Notes: generated by a model from the sequence alone, not told the origin. Shown: positions 1 to 8,542, counted from the first letter of the stretch. The stretch is DNA of 64,000 nt from Acidobacteriota bacterium (GCA_016871195.1 VFZN01000014.1:1-64000); one strand, 5' to 3'. Numbers and translations are program-made.

Positions 1-1
1 C

Positions 2-190
2 GCGCGCTTCGGGCACGACGAGGTCGGGACGATCGGCACCGATGTGACGCTGAACTCGGGGGATGTCAGCGGCATTCTGATCGCGGCCCTGCAGGCGGCC
101 GACCGTCGGACCGACGCGTTGACTACCGAGGTTGCCGAGTTGAGAGCCCTTGTCGAGACGTTGATGCGCCAGGTGGCGCGGCAGCACTAG
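2..190 (+). CDS. C-terminal fragment of a coiled-coil protein, possibly phage tail-fibre type
   Basis: An open frame enters from the left edge and ends at TAG 188-190, giving the last 62 residues of a protein. The tail has a short Gly/Asp/Ser-rich stretch, then a helix (residues starting ILIAALQAADRRTD) and a leucine heptad-like coiled coil (VAELRALVETLMRQVA). Tail-fibre and S74-chaperone-type proteins often end this way, but so do many unrelated proteins. The tRNA-end copy 270 bases downstream makes a phage or integrative-element origin plausible. The catalytic part is outside the window, so the function cannot be fixed. Confidence 0.45.
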   Translation, partial: ARFGHDEVGTIGTDVTLNSGDVSGILIAALQAADRRTDALTTEVAELRALVETLMRQVARQH

Positions 191-206
191 GCGACCCACG
201 CACGGA

Positions 207-245
207 CCGGCCCTCGACCCCACAGGGATTCGGGTGGAGGGCCGG
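207..245. terminator. strong terminator-like hairpin after the partial gene
   Basis: The arms CCGGCCCTC (207-215) and GAGGGCCGG (237-245) pair perfectly, and an inner CCC/GGG can extend the stem. It lies 17 bases after the TAG of the partial gene. The following bases are GAAAATTG rather than a run of T, so it may act as a hairpin without a classical U-tract. Confidence 0.55.
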
Positions 246-458
246 GAAAATTGTGCGGCGGCTTTCACGCGCCCCAGACCCACCCCGGGGGCAGGATGTA
301 GGGGGGGTGCCGTCTCCACAATGTCTCCAACACGGGGGGCCACGGGCGGCGACCGGAGGCGACCCCCGTCCACCGCTGTCCACTGGCCAAGTGGTTCAGG
401 TGAAAGCGCTTAGGACCAGAACCGCAGCGCCATCAATGATTTATGCTAAGGCGTGGCT

Positions 459-486
459 CAGGGTTCGAATCCCTGCCTCCCAGCCA
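459..486 (+). other. tRNA-Gln 3'-end copy, candidate attachment site (att)
   Basis: The bases form a perfect T-arm (CAGGG, loop TTCGAAT, CCCTG at 459-475), followed by an acceptor 3' strand CCTCCCA, discriminator G and CCA. A tRNA with this end would start TGGGAGG, which fits bacterial tRNA-Gln, one of the few that begins with T. No matching 5' acceptor, D-arm or anticodon arm lies upstream, so this is a 3' fragment and not a gene. Such fragments are the usual scar where a tRNA-targeting integrase has inserted an element. The region 191-458 between the partial gene and this site has no convincing gene. Confidence 0.6.
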
Positions 487-678
487 TTTTTCTCTCCTGT
501 CCATCACCGAGTGACGGGGTGTTCTCACGCCTGACGCCGGCGGGTGTCCGACCACGTGACGCGCAGCAGGGCGTACCCGATGGTCGGCCGCCGTTCATGC
601 CGGCGCAGCGGGACGTGCCTCTCGTTGTTACAATCCCGAAGTCAACGACCCGCGGCGATTCCGCCTGACTTCAACATC

Positions 679-1536
679 GTGCCTCTGTCCCACATCCTCA
701 GAGTCGTCTTGAGCCCCCTCGGCTCTCTTCATCACGTGCTGGGCCCTGTGCTCGTGCTGTGTGCCACAGGACTCATTGCCGGGCCCATGCCGGCCTCGGC
801 ACAGGCCGCCGCGACAGGCGATAGACCACTGGTGGTCGAGAGGCCCAGCTTCTCGACGCCTCCCGACCTCGTCGGCGAACGACGCTGGCAAATTGAGTCG
901 GGCATCAGTTGGCGACGCCTGGCGGAAGACGAACGCGACTCGCCCCTGGTCACCACCGCGCCAAACCTGACGCTGCGCGTCGGTGTCCATCCGCGGCTCG
1001 AGTTGCGTCTGGCATCAAGCGGCGTCGACTGGTGGACCATCGGCGGTCAGGTCTCCCGCACGATGGCTAACCCCGCCGTCGGCGTGAAGTATCACCTGCT
1101 GCTCGAGCGGCACACGGGTCTCGACCTCTCGCTGGTGCCCATGGTCACCATGGGCTGGCCCCACGAGCCGTCACCGTCCGCATCCGTCGTCGTGACCGCT
1201 GCCAAGGTGCTCGGGCCGCTTGGACTCAACGCCAACCTGGTTCTGGCACGCGATTGGTCCGATGCACCCGCGGTCGAACGAGACCTGAGTCTGGCAGTCA
1301 CGGAAGCGATGTCTCCAAACTGGAGCGCCTTTGCCGAACTGGTTCGGGTCCAGACCGCAGCAGACCAGCCCGGCCAGTGGTCTGTGAACACCGGCATCGG
1401 GCGACTACTCGGCTCGGATATGGCCGCCGACCTGTTCGTGGGTCGGCCTGCACGTGGGGTCGCAGGCGCGTGGCGCTACGGTGTGGGTCTCAGCTGGCGT
1501 AGTCGCTATCGTCCAGTCGCCCCGCGCATCCCCTGA
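679..1536 (+). CDS. putative outer-membrane beta-barrel protein (phenol MetA-like transporter fold)
   Basis: The protein has 285 residues from the chosen GTG, which directly precedes a hydrophobic signal segment ending PASAQA. The frame is open further upstream to 544, but that extension has no signal character. The mature part is a chain of alternating short strands typical of beta barrels (LTLRVGVHPRLELRLASSG, AVGVKYHLLLE, LSLAVTEAMSPNWSAFAEL) and resembles the PF13557 family often labelled transporter. It carries no catalytic motif. It stands alone; the next gene is convergent. Substrate unknown. Confidence 0.6.
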   Translation: MPLSHILRVVLSPLGSLHHVLGPVLVLCATGLIAGPMPASAQAAATGDRPLVVERPSFSTPPDLVGERRWQIESGISWRRLAEDERDSPLVTTAPNLTLRVGVHPRLELRLASSGVDWWTIGGQVSRTMANPAVGVKYHLLLERHTGLDLSLVPMVTMGWPHEPSPSASVVVTAAKVLGPLGLNANLVLARDWSDAPAVERDLSLAVTEAMSPNWSAFAELVRVQTAADQPGQWSVNTGIGRLLGSDMAADLFVGRPARGVAGAWRYGVGLSWRSRYRPVAPRIP

Positions 1537-1546
1537 CGGCGCATCG

Positions 1547-2056
1547 CTACTCGCCGCCCGACACCATCATCCCGATGCCGACGATCACCATCACCAGGCC
1601 ACCACCAGCCAGCAGCACGGCAAGCGCGATCGCCATGGCCTTTTCGCGTCCTTCGCTGATCGTGCCGTCGAGATAGGCCCCATCATCAGGTGTCGGCCCC
1701 ACATGCACCGCTACGGTCGCGCCCAAGGGAAAACGGTCACAGACCGCCTCCGCGCCTCCGCGCGTGACATACGCGGGATCTTCCAGCACATGAATCCGCA
1801 TACCCGTTCTCATCTGCCCATGCGCCTCGTACTGATAGGCGATGCGCGGCGCATATCGGGTCGACGTCTCGGTGCTACCATCCGAATTGGTCGACTCTTC
1901 CTCGAACTCTTCGAGGCCATTGGTCGTGATGGTGCCGGTCACCGCCGGCCACGTCACCTTCAGCCGTGCCTCGGCCAGTTGACGCTGCCGCTGTGTGAAC
2001 GTGTATCGTGCCAGCCAGATTAGTGCGACGCCCACCAGCAGTGTAACGATTCCCAT
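1547..2056 (-). CDS. DUF3592-like membrane protein
   Basis: A 169-residue protein with one N-terminal membrane helix, a soluble middle and a C-terminal membrane helix rich in Gly/Val/Met. The middle has the DUF3592 pattern: W-P-x-V-x-G-x-I near residue 35, then a Y-x-Y strand and a segment reading G-x-x-V-x-V-H-V-x-P near residue 110. ATG at 2056 is preceded by AGGAGG about 7 bases upstream, which decides the start over a longer open frame. Role unknown; members are small integral-membrane proteins. It is convergent with the beta-barrel gene and divergent from the ParA-like gene. Confidence 0.7.
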   Translation of the reverse strand: MGIVTLLVGVALIWLARYTFTQRQRQLAEARLKVTWPAVTGTITTNGLEEFEEESTNSDGSTETSTRYAPRIAYQYEAHGQMRTGMRIHVLEDPAYVTRGGAEAVCDRFPLGATVAVHVGPTPDDGAYLDGTISEGREKAMAIALAVLLAGGGLVMVIVGIGMMVSGGE

Positions 2057-2338
2057 CACCCCCTCCTCTCCTGACGATCCTGCCCGCCTGCTGCCGCATA
2101 CCCTATCGCAAACCGGATGCCTTGGCGAGTATCTTCGTGGGAACCGCTCGACCGCGTGTTCGAACACGCGTGTGAGAATCTCACCGTGCGGGGGTGCAAT
2201 GCCTGAGCCACGCACAACCGAAGTGCGTCCGACGCCCTGCACGCCTGGTGTAGCCACAACGCGACGAGGGCCGACCGCTCGCGGGTTCAGCGCTTGCCCA
2301 TGTCCGATCTCGGCTACCATGACTCGAGGAATGACGTC

Positions 2339-3034
2339 ATGCGTTCGCTGAATTTGGTGGGGGGTGAAAAGGGAGGCGTCGGCAAGTCTGTTGTCTCACG
2401 GCTGCTGGCCCAGTACTTCATCGACACGGGCCGAACGTTCATCGGGTTCGACACCGACCGGTCGCATACGTCGTTTGCCCGCCATTACCCGGCACACGCG
2501 TCCCCCGTCATCGTCGACTCCTACGAAGGCCTTGATGGCATCGTTGAGACGCTGGTCTCAGGCGCTGACACCAGCGCCATCGTCGACCTGGCAGCGCAGA
2601 CGCTGGCACCGGTGTCCCAGTGGATGACCGATTCCGATGTGCTGGGTCTGATGCTCGACATGGGCATCGCCGTCAACGTCTGGCATGTGTCAGACGGAGG
2701 CCAGGAATCCGTCGAACTGCTGGCTGAGCTGACACGACGCTATCGCGACCGCCCGTCGTATGTCATCGTGCGGAACACGGGTCGCGGACACGACTTCAGC
2801 CACCTCGACACCTCGTCCGGCCTGGCGGACGCCCAGCGTTTCGGCGCAGATGTCATCACCGTGCCACCCCTGCATGAAGCCTGCATGCGCAAGGTCGACC
2901 GTGCCGGCGTGTCATTCGGCGAGGCCTTGAACAGTGATCTGCCGGGTGGACCGGTGCTCGGCCTGCTGGAGCGCCAGCGACTGAAGACCTGGCTGCGCCA
3001 GTCATTTGCTGAATTCGCGCGCCTAGCCGTCTAG
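2339..3034 (+). CDS. orphan ParA/MinD-like P-loop ATPase
   Basis: The 231-residue protein carries a deviant Walker A (GGEKGGVGKS, residues 8-17) typical of the ParA/MinD/Mrp superfamily, followed by a switch-like FDTDRS. The remainder is shorter and more divergent than chromosomal ParA, and no parB or helix-turn-helix gene is next to it. It resembles the mobilisation/conjugation-type small ParA proteins (MobD-like) more than segregation ParA. ATG 2339 has GAGG about 10 bases upstream; an earlier in-frame ATG at 2300 is less likely. Partner unknown. The nearby att-like site is suggestive of a mobile history but does not prove it. Confidence 0.7.
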   Translation: MRSLNLVGGEKGGVGKSVVSRLLAQYFIDTGRTFIGFDTDRSHTSFARHYPAHASPVIVDSYEGLDGIVETLVSGADTSAIVDLAAQTLAPVSQWMTDSDVLGLMLDMGIAVNVWHVSDGGQESVELLAELTRRYRDRPSYVIVRNTGRGHDFSHLDTSSGLADAQRFGADVITVPPLHEACMRKVDRAGVSFGEALNSDLPGGPVLGLLERQRLKTWLRQSFAEFARLAV

Positions 3035-3071
3035 CGAGGCGCCCGCCGGCGCCCCTGCCAGCCCGTGCTCG

Positions 3072-3704
3072 TCAGAACCGGCGGGACAACCCCAAACTGA
3101 ACATCAGCGTCCCGTGCGCCGATGGCCGGATGTCGATGGCCGCGCCAGCAGTCGCTTCCCATCCGGCGGATAAGGGTCGACCAAATTCGGCACCCACGCG
3201 GAACAGGTTCAGATCGCCTTCGGGGTCGAATTCACGACCAGCTCCGGCAGACACCGTCCAGGCGTTCGCGGGTTTCCAGCTCAGCATCAGGGCCGGGGCC
3301 ACAGGCCGCGAGCGTCGAATGAACCCCTCATCACTCTCGTCGCCATCAACCACCACGACCAGGCTCTCGATGGTGAGGTCGGTGTGCACGCCGACGGCCC
3401 ACCGGCTGTTCAGCCAGTAGTTGTAGTTGAAGCCCCACCCCGCCACAGTCAGCCACTCCGTACGCCCCGTATCCGACGCGCCTGACGGGACGTGCGCGTG
3501 CGACAGTGACAGGTTGAGTTCGTGGCGTCCCTCCTCGGACGCCTCTTCGCTGTCAGATTCAGCGGCGTCAGCTGTGCGAATCGGCGCGTTCGGCTCCTGT
3601 GCGGAAGCGCCAGAGGGCATCCCGCACAACACCAGGGCAAACAGCGCGAGGAGTGCGGCAGGGAAAGAGAAGCGGGAACGGTGACACACCATCGAGAGTG
3701 ACAT
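3072..3704 (-). CDS. secreted outer-membrane beta-barrel protein, hypothetical
   Basis: A 210-residue protein with a clear signal peptide (FSFPAALLALFALVLCG, cleavage near ASA-QE), an acidic linker (AESDSEEASEEGRHE), and then repeated amphipathic strands. The final strand reads MFSLGLSRRF, with the terminal Phe recognised by the BAM machinery. It probably folds as an outer-membrane barrel. No named family recognised. Transcribed away from the cupin gene, with about 100 bases of shared upstream DNA. Confidence 0.6.
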   Translation of the reverse strand: MSLSMVCHRSRFSFPAALLALFALVLCGMPSGASAQEPNAPIRTADAAESDSEEASEEGRHELNLSLSHAHVPSGASDTGRTEWLTVAGWGFNYNYWLNSRWAVGVHTDLTIESLVVVVDGDESDEGFIRRSRPVAPALMLSWKPANAWTVSAGAGREFDPEGDLNLFRVGAEFGRPLSAGWEATAGAAIDIRPSAHGTLMFSLGLSRRF

Positions 3705-3805
3705 GGCCTCATAGTGTTGCACGATGATGCACTGTCGTGCCACGGACGACAGAGGCTGGCCCCGCCTCTGGCATAATGCGCGCCAGCCACCACGGGAGGT
3801 GTCCG

Positions 3806-4510
3806 ATGAATGCTCTGCGCCGCATGATGCTGCTGTCGCTGCTCGCTGCCGGTCTGCTCGTTCCTGTCGTCATGGCCCAGACCTATCCCCACGCCTTCCC
3901 GCGCACGGGTGTGGCGAAGCTCTTCGAGAACGAGCGCGTCATCGCGTGGGATGTAAAGTGGCTGCACGATGTGCCGCAGCCATACCACCGCCATCAGTAC
4001 GACATGGCCGGCGTCTACACCGTATACGGGCCAATTCAGGTCATCGGCCTCGACGGCACCGTCGCGCCCATCACCCCGTTTGCGGTGCCCCGGCCATACT
4101 TCCAGCCGAAGGACATCACGCACAAGGAAGAAGCGACGGGACTCGCTGGCGCACCCGTGCGCGAGGCCGTCATGCTCGATCTCAAGGAAGGTTCATTCGC
4201 GCCCGTGACCCGCGCCGGAACGCCAGTCGCCTTCCCCAGGGACGGCGCCGCAAAGGCCATCGACAACGCCCGCGTCGTCGAGTGGGACTATGTGTGGATT
4301 CCCGGGCGTCCCGTCGAGACGCGCATCTACGAGCGCGACGCCGTCGAGGTGTTCTTCGACGGAGGCACCCTCCGGTACCGCACCCCGGACGGCAAGGAAG
4401 AGACGCGCACCTTTGCACGGAAGGATGCGCGCTTCATTCCCCGGGGCACCATCCGCAGTGAAGAGGCCGTGGCCGGCGCACCGCGGGCGGTGATCGTGGA
4501 ACTCAAGTAA
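3806..4510 (+). CDS. secreted double-cupin protein
   Basis: The 234-residue product starts with a signal peptide ending VMAQT and contains two similar modules. The first begins FPRTGVAKLFENERVIAWD (about residue 31) and the second begins FPRDGAAKAIDNARVVEWD (about residue 141). Each is followed by beta-strand and Gly/Pro patterns of RmlC-like cupins. The first keeps a possible metal-binding H-R-H-Q-Y-D; the second has no such histidines. GGGAGG lies 8 bases before the ATG. It is probably an exported binding or regulatory cupin; substrate unknown. Confidence 0.65.
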   Translation: MNALRRMMLLSLLAAGLLVPVVMAQTYPHAFPRTGVAKLFENERVIAWDVKWLHDVPQPYHRHQYDMAGVYTVYGPIQVIGLDGTVAPITPFAVPRPYFQPKDITHKEEATGLAGAPVREAVMLDLKEGSFAPVTRAGTPVAFPRDGAAKAIDNARVVEWDYVWIPGRPVETRIYERDAVEVFFDGGTLRYRTPDGKEETRTFARKDARFIPRGTIRSEEAVAGAPRAVIVELK

Positions 4511-4534
4511 CCGCAGGGGGTATGCCGCCCCGAC

Positions 4535-5989
4535 TCATCGTCGGGACGCGATAGCAAACAGGTTCACGCCACTCGGATCAAAGCGAATCCGGTCGCATGG
4601 CCGCCCGAACGCGGACTGCGCACACAGGCGATGCATGTCGTCCTCGGAGCGGTGAATCAGCGGCCAGTCGAGCACCTCGTCCATCAGGGCGCGTGTGGGA
4701 TTCGACGGGTGGAAGTTGCCGAGAATCACCTGCCCGCCCGGCGCAAGACAGCCGTGGATGAAATTGAGCAGGTTCACCACGAACCGGTCATTAAAGTAGT
4801 CGATAAGACCAATCGAATACATAAGGTGTTGCGGCGGAAGGTCGAGGGTCGTGCGTCCGAGTGCCAGATACACCAGATTGGCCTGCTCAAGGCACACGCA
4901 CGGAGCGAGCCGGTCATCGAGCCGCGCACGCACGTAGGCCAGCGCCTCGGCATCGATGTCGAGGCAGGTGGCCTGCAGGATTGCGGGATCGTCAAGCGAG
5001 GCGAACACATCGAACAGTTCCTGCGCCGGCCCGCAAGCTAGGCTCGTGACGCGCGTCAGCTGCCCGGCACGACCAGCGATGGCGCGGCCGATTTCCTCAG
5101 CCAGTAACGGTCGCCGATTTCGCACGGCTGAGCCTGCTGACTGGTCACGGAGGCAGCGATCCAGCAGCGGGCCCAGGCGACCGCTGCCTGAGGACACATC
5201 GGCATACAGCTGGGCGATGGTCAGGTAATCACCGGCATATCCACGGGGCTTGGCATACATTCGCTCGCCCATGTCGCTCAACAGCACATAGGGCAGCAGT
5301 TCGGCCTGCAGCCTCGCGCCCACCCGCGAGCGCTGTGGTTCGTCGTCAAGAGCGCTGACGACGGCGTTCATCTCGTGCACGAGTGACGTGAATGCCTCGC
5401 GCACGACAGTCGCCGTCGCCTCAGCGACGATGCCGTCGGCCTTGAGGGCGGCGCGGTCGACGGCCACCAGTTCGGCTTTCATGTCCGTGATGCGCGCAAA
5501 GAGCTGCGTGACCGCATCGATCTCGTCAGGCGTGCCGGCGTCGGGCCTGAGTGCCAGTGCCCGGTCTAGGCGCTCATTCGACACCCGAAGACGTGCCGCC
5601 AGTGTGGCCGCCAGTGCACGGTGTACGCGCATGCCAAGCGGCGGATCCTCGACGCTCAATGCGTCGAGCTCGGCTGTGCCGATGACCAGCAGCAGCGAAT
5701 TTTCTCTGGCTCGGACGTCGGCAGACGCGGGTTGCTGCCGCACGTAGCCCATCTCGCCGAAAATCTCCCCTGGCCCCAGAGTGGCCAGCACCTCGCTGGT
5801 GCGTGGAGATACCACCTCCATGAGCCCCTCGAGCACAATGAATACGGCTGAGGGGGCCCCCCCGGCCCGTACCGCCAGGTGTCCCGAGATGACCTGCTGC
5901 TCACGGCTCACGCCGAGCAGCCGGTCGACATCGGCCGGCATCAACGCGCCGAGCAGCGTCAGGCTCGGAAACGGCGTGCGCGTCCGCAC
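4535..5989 (-). CDS. cyclic-nucleotide-binding domain fused to SAM methyltransferase
   Basis: A 484-residue protein. Residues about 20-120 form a CAP-type cyclic-nucleotide-binding fold (FIVLEGLMEVV, then GEIFGEMGYV). A helical linker follows, and residues about 290-484 are a class I SAM-dependent methyltransferase with the motif TSLACGPAQEL and a post-I acidic C-L-D-I-D. The overall form resembles proteins often annotated as extracellular-factor 3-hydroxypalmitate methyl ester synthases, named by analogy with Ralstonia PhcB; that substrate is inference. The GTG start directly abuts the stop of the upstream lipid-exposed small protein gene, whose last codons supply the ribosome-binding site GGAGGAGAAG, so translation is coupled. 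Confidence 0.72.
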   Translation of the reverse strand: MRTRTPFPSLTLLGALMPADVDRLLGVSREQQVISGHLAVRAGGAPSAVFIVLEGLMEVVSPRTSEVLATLGPGEIFGEMGYVRQQPASADVRARENSLLLVIGTAELDALSVEDPPLGMRVHRALAATLAARLRVSNERLDRALALRPDAGTPDEIDAVTQLFARITDMKAELVAVDRAALKADGIVAEATATVVREAFTSLVHEMNAVVSALDDEPQRSRVGARLQAELLPYVLLSDMGERMYAKPRGYAGDYLTIAQLYADVSSGSGRLGPLLDRCLRDQSAGSAVRNRRPLLAEEIGRAIAGRAGQLTRVTSLACGPAQELFDVFASLDDPAILQATCLDIDAEALAYVRARLDDRLAPCVCLEQANLVYLALGRTTLDLPPQHLMYSIGLIDYFNDRFVVNLLNFIHGCLAPGGQVILGNFHPSNPTRALMDEVLDWPLIHRSEDDMHRLCAQSAFGRPCDRIRFDPSGVNLFAIASRR

Positions 5990-6454
5990 CTACTTCTCCT
6001 CCGACCGCTCGACCTTGATGCCCATGTCGGCCTCGAGCGTCGCCAGCGCCATCGTCACATTGCCCTTGTCGAGACGGATGATCTCGAACTTGCCGGCGCC
6101 GGAGGCATCCGTGTACTGCACGGTCACGAAGTGCTTCTTCGACTTGGTGAACAGCAGCGGCCAGGCCAGCAGCAGACCCATGCCGTAGCGTGGCTTGGCG
6201 GCCCGCTCGTAGAGCAGCCCCTTGACGCGGTCGTACGGGATCTCAACGGTGGCGCGTCCACCGGTTTCAAATCGCAGCTGCTTCGCACGCGAGTCGGACA
6301 CCAGAGCCCCTTCCAGCTCCTGGGCCTTGCCATCGTCTTTCGGCACGACCAGATTCGCCTTTGCGAACCGACCATCCGCCAGTAGGCTGACCGGCGTCCA
6401 CGCCAATGTCGCCGCGAGCGTTCCCGCCACCATCCGACGCATGCATGCAGTCAT
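5990..6454 (-). CDS. small secreted protein of unknown function
   Basis: A 154-residue protein with an N-terminal signal peptide (VAGTLAATLAWTPVSLLA). The mature part has a repeated-strand pattern with a hydrophobic patch (GMGLLLAWPLLFTKSKKHFVTV) and a C-terminal IKVERSEEK. It is the first gene of a two-gene unit with the cyclic-nucleotide/methyltransferase gene. A GGGGAG ribosome-binding site precedes its ATG. No family recognised; it could be a periplasmic accessory of its coupled partner. Confidence 0.55.
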   Translation of the reverse strand: MTACMRRMVAGTLAATLAWTPVSLLADGRFAKANLVVPKDDGKAQELEGALVSDSRAKQLRFETGGRATVEIPYDRVKGLLYERAAKPRYGMGLLLAWPLLFTKSKKHFVTVQYTDASGAGKFEIIRLDKGNVTMALATLEADMGIKVERSEEK

Positions 6455-6550
6455 CGTGTCTCCCCGTTTCGGGACCGTCCACCGATCCTCCGTCTGCAGA
6501 TGCTATCCTCGGAGGGCGACGGCGGCAATGCCCGCCGCGCCCATCAGCCC

Positions 6551-7828
6551 ATGCTCACTCCGGCCCTGCTGCTGACCGTCATTCTGGTGCCTGCACTCAT
6601 CCTGGCTGCCGGCCTGTTCGCCGTCTGGCAGCGCCTCGGTCCTCCTGCGGCTGATCCACGCCTGGCCGACCTGCTGCAGCGGGTCGAGGGACTGTCGCGT
6701 GACCTGCATGCGATGCGCGAGATGTCGAGCGCACAGACGCCGGTGCTGGAAGCCCGCCTGCAGTCACTGAGCCAGCAGGTGCAGCTGACGCTCGACTCGA
6801 TGCGCGCCGACATGTCAGAACGCCTGGGCCGCATGTCGCAGGCCAGTGACCAACACGGCGAGCGCATGCGCACCGTGCTGCATGAACAGCTCACTAGCCT
6901 GCAGAAGGACAACGCGGACAAGCTCGAGCAGATGCGCAAGACGGTGGACGACAAGCTGCATGCCACGCTCGAGGATCGGCTGGCGCAGTCGTTCAAGGTG
7001 GTGTCCGAACGCCTCGAGGCCGTGCATCGCGGCCTCGGCGAGATGCAGCAGCTGGCCTCGGGCGTCGGCGATCTCAAGCGGGTGCTGACGAATGTGAAGA
7101 CGCGCGGCACCTGGGGGGAATATCAGCTCGAGGCGCTCATCGAACAGATTCTCGCGCGCGACCAGTACGAGACCAACATTGCCACGCGCCCCGGCTCGGC
7201 CGAGCGTGTCGAAGTGGCGGTCCGACTGCCGGGCCGCGACACCGACCAGCCGGTCTGGTTGCCCATCGACGCCAAGTTTCCCCTTGAAGACTATCAGCGG
7301 CTGATCGACGCCTACGACCGCGCCGACCTCTCAGCCATCGAGGAGGCCGCCAAGGCTCTCGAAACCCGTGTGCGCGCCGAGGCGAAGAAAATCAGGACCA
7401 AGTATGTCGAGTCGCCGCACACCACAGACTTTGCGCTGATGTACCTGCCCACCGAAGGCCTCTACGCCGAGGTGCTTCGCCGCCCGGGCCTCGCCGATAG
7501 CCTCCAGCGCGAGCTGCGTATCGTCATCACCGGCCCCACCAACACCGCGGCCATGCTCAACAGCCTGCAGATGGGTTTCCGAACGCTGGCGATCGAGAAG
7601 CGGTCATCGGAGGTCTGGACCCTGCTCGGCACCGTGAAGACCGAGTTCGAGAAGTTCGGCCAGGCCATTCAGGACACCGAAAAGAAGCTCGCGGAAGTGG
7701 CGAACAAGTTCAAGCACGTCGGCGTCCGTGCCCGTGCCGTCGAACGCAAGCTGCGCGGCGTCGAGACGATGCCTGACCTCGACGGCCCGGCCGACCCACT
7801 GGCGTTGCCCATCGACACCGAAACGTGA
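6551..7828 (+). CDS. rmuC: DNA recombination protein RmuC
   Basis: RmuC-family proteins limit inversions at short inverted repeats and have a nuclease-like core. The chosen ATG gives 425 residues and starts directly with the expected membrane anchor (LTPALLLTVILVPALILAAG). An ATG at 6500 would add 17 unneeded residues. A long coiled coil covers about residues 40-180. The RmuC core then follows with the hallmark G-T-W-G-E-x-Q-L-E near residue 195 and L-P-I-D-A-K-F-P near residue 240. A hairpin overlaps the stop codon. Monocistronic. Confidence 0.92.
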   Translation: MLTPALLLTVILVPALILAAGLFAVWQRLGPPAADPRLADLLQRVEGLSRDLHAMREMSSAQTPVLEARLQSLSQQVQLTLDSMRADMSERLGRMSQASDQHGERMRTVLHEQLTSLQKDNADKLEQMRKTVDDKLHATLEDRLAQSFKVVSERLEAVHRGLGEMQQLASGVGDLKRVLTNVKTRGTWGEYQLEALIEQILARDQYETNIATRPGSAERVEVAVRLPGRDTDQPVWLPIDAKFPLEDYQRLIDAYDRADLSAIEEAAKALETRVRAEAKKIRTKYVESPHTTDFALMYLPTEGLYAEVLRRPGLADSLQRELRIVITGPTNTAAMLNSLQMGFRTLAIEKRSSEVWTLLGTVKTEFEKFGQAIQDTEKKLAEVANKFKHVGVRARAVERKLRGVETMPDLDGPADPLALPIDTET

Positions 7829-7837
7829 CAACGTTTC
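7820..7837. terminator. short inverted repeat over the rmuC stop codon
   Basis: GAAACGT (7820-7826) and ACGTTTC (7831-7837) form a perfect 7-bp stem around a 4-base loop containing the rmuC TGA. No T-tract follows; the next bases are an A/T-rich CATAATGTTATGTTA. It may help end the rmuC transcript, or it may be an operator-like palindrome. Confidence 0.35.
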
Positions 7838-7895
7838 ACCGCGCGCATAATGTTATGTTACGGCGTCATCCCTGCACCGCAGCGGCCGACAACCG

Positions 7896-8307
7896 TCAGC
7901 AGCGTTGCAGCACGAATCGCGGAGTCAACGGGTTGCCGGCGACGAGGTTGCAGTTGCCGGTGAATCCGGCACTCGACCAGTTGAGCGTTGCGGCTCCGGC
8001 CATTCCGCTGAACGACCCTGAACATCCGGCCGCCTGATTGATGCTATACGTGATGGTGCCCGTGAATGTCGTCTGGTCGACGGTACCGCTGATGTTGCCG
8101 GCGATGCCGGCACTGCCCGTCTGACTGGCCCACGTGCCTGTCACCGTGGCCCCTGACTGGTTCAGCGTCACAAACACCGGCAGGGGGATGTAGTTCGTCG
8201 TTTCCAACGTGCCGCTCCACTGGCCGACCACTTGCGCCGGTGGCGGCGGTGATGGACACAAGCAGCATCGCTGCGGCCTGTCTCATGGTGTGCATGGTGC
8301 TAGTCAC
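7896..8307 (-). pseudogene. frameshifted small secreted protein, probably a lipoprotein
   Basis: The leftward frame starting with GTG 8307 encodes a signal peptide (MRQAAAMLLVSITAA). The sequence then makes sense only in another frame, which runs from about 8258 to the TAG at 7896. That frame reads CPSPPPPAQVVGQWSG and continues as a Ser/Thr/Gly-rich strand repeat (GNISGTVDQTTFTGTI). Joining the two frames around codon 16 would give a lipobox-like LL-x-C followed by a Pro-rich linker. The GTG start overlaps the stop of the upstream HTH gene by 8 bases, and GGAGGGGG precedes it. Either a real inactivating frameshift or a sequencing/assembly error in this GC-rich run. Confidence 0.55.
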
Positions 8308-8542
8308 GTTCCCCCTCCGTCTTTCTGGCGATGCGTCGACCGCCGGTCACATCCCGCGCCACCATCAGCACCGCGAGTTCGGACCGCCTGCGGATGCCGG
8401 GCCGGGCGTACAGTAGTGCCAGGGTGTTCCCGACCGTGCGTGGGCTGCACCCGAGGACTGCCGCAATTTCCTTGTTCGACTTGCCCCGCGCCACAAGTTC
8501 GGCGATCCGTGTTTGCTGTCTGGTCACGTTCCGGACACTCAT
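8300..8542 (-). CDS. small LuxR/GerE-type helix-turn-helix protein
   Basis: About 80 residues, consisting of little more than a GerE HTH. It has the hallmark T-x-x-x-x-x-I-A-x-L-V-A-x-G-K-S-N-K-E-I-A-x-x-L with S-P-R-T-V instead of the usual S-x-x-T-V near residue 36. There is no sensor or receiver domain, so it resembles stand-alone regulators. ATG 8542 was chosen; a TTG at 8569 would add nine residues. Neither has a good ribosome-binding site. The gene is translationally coupled to the frameshifted small secreted gene and is divergent from the SMP-30 gene, across an A/T-rich spacer with a direct repeat. Confidence 0.75.
   Translation of the reverse strand: MSVRNVTRQQTRIAELVARGKSNKEIAAVLGCSPRTVGNTLALLYARPGIRRRSELAVLMVARDVTGGRRIARKTEGERD

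Noticed and set aside
390-486. A complete tRNA ending at 486
   Set aside because: Only the T-arm, acceptor 3' strand and CCA are present. No TGGGAGG 5' strand, D-arm or anticodon stem could be found upstream, so it was kept as a fragment.
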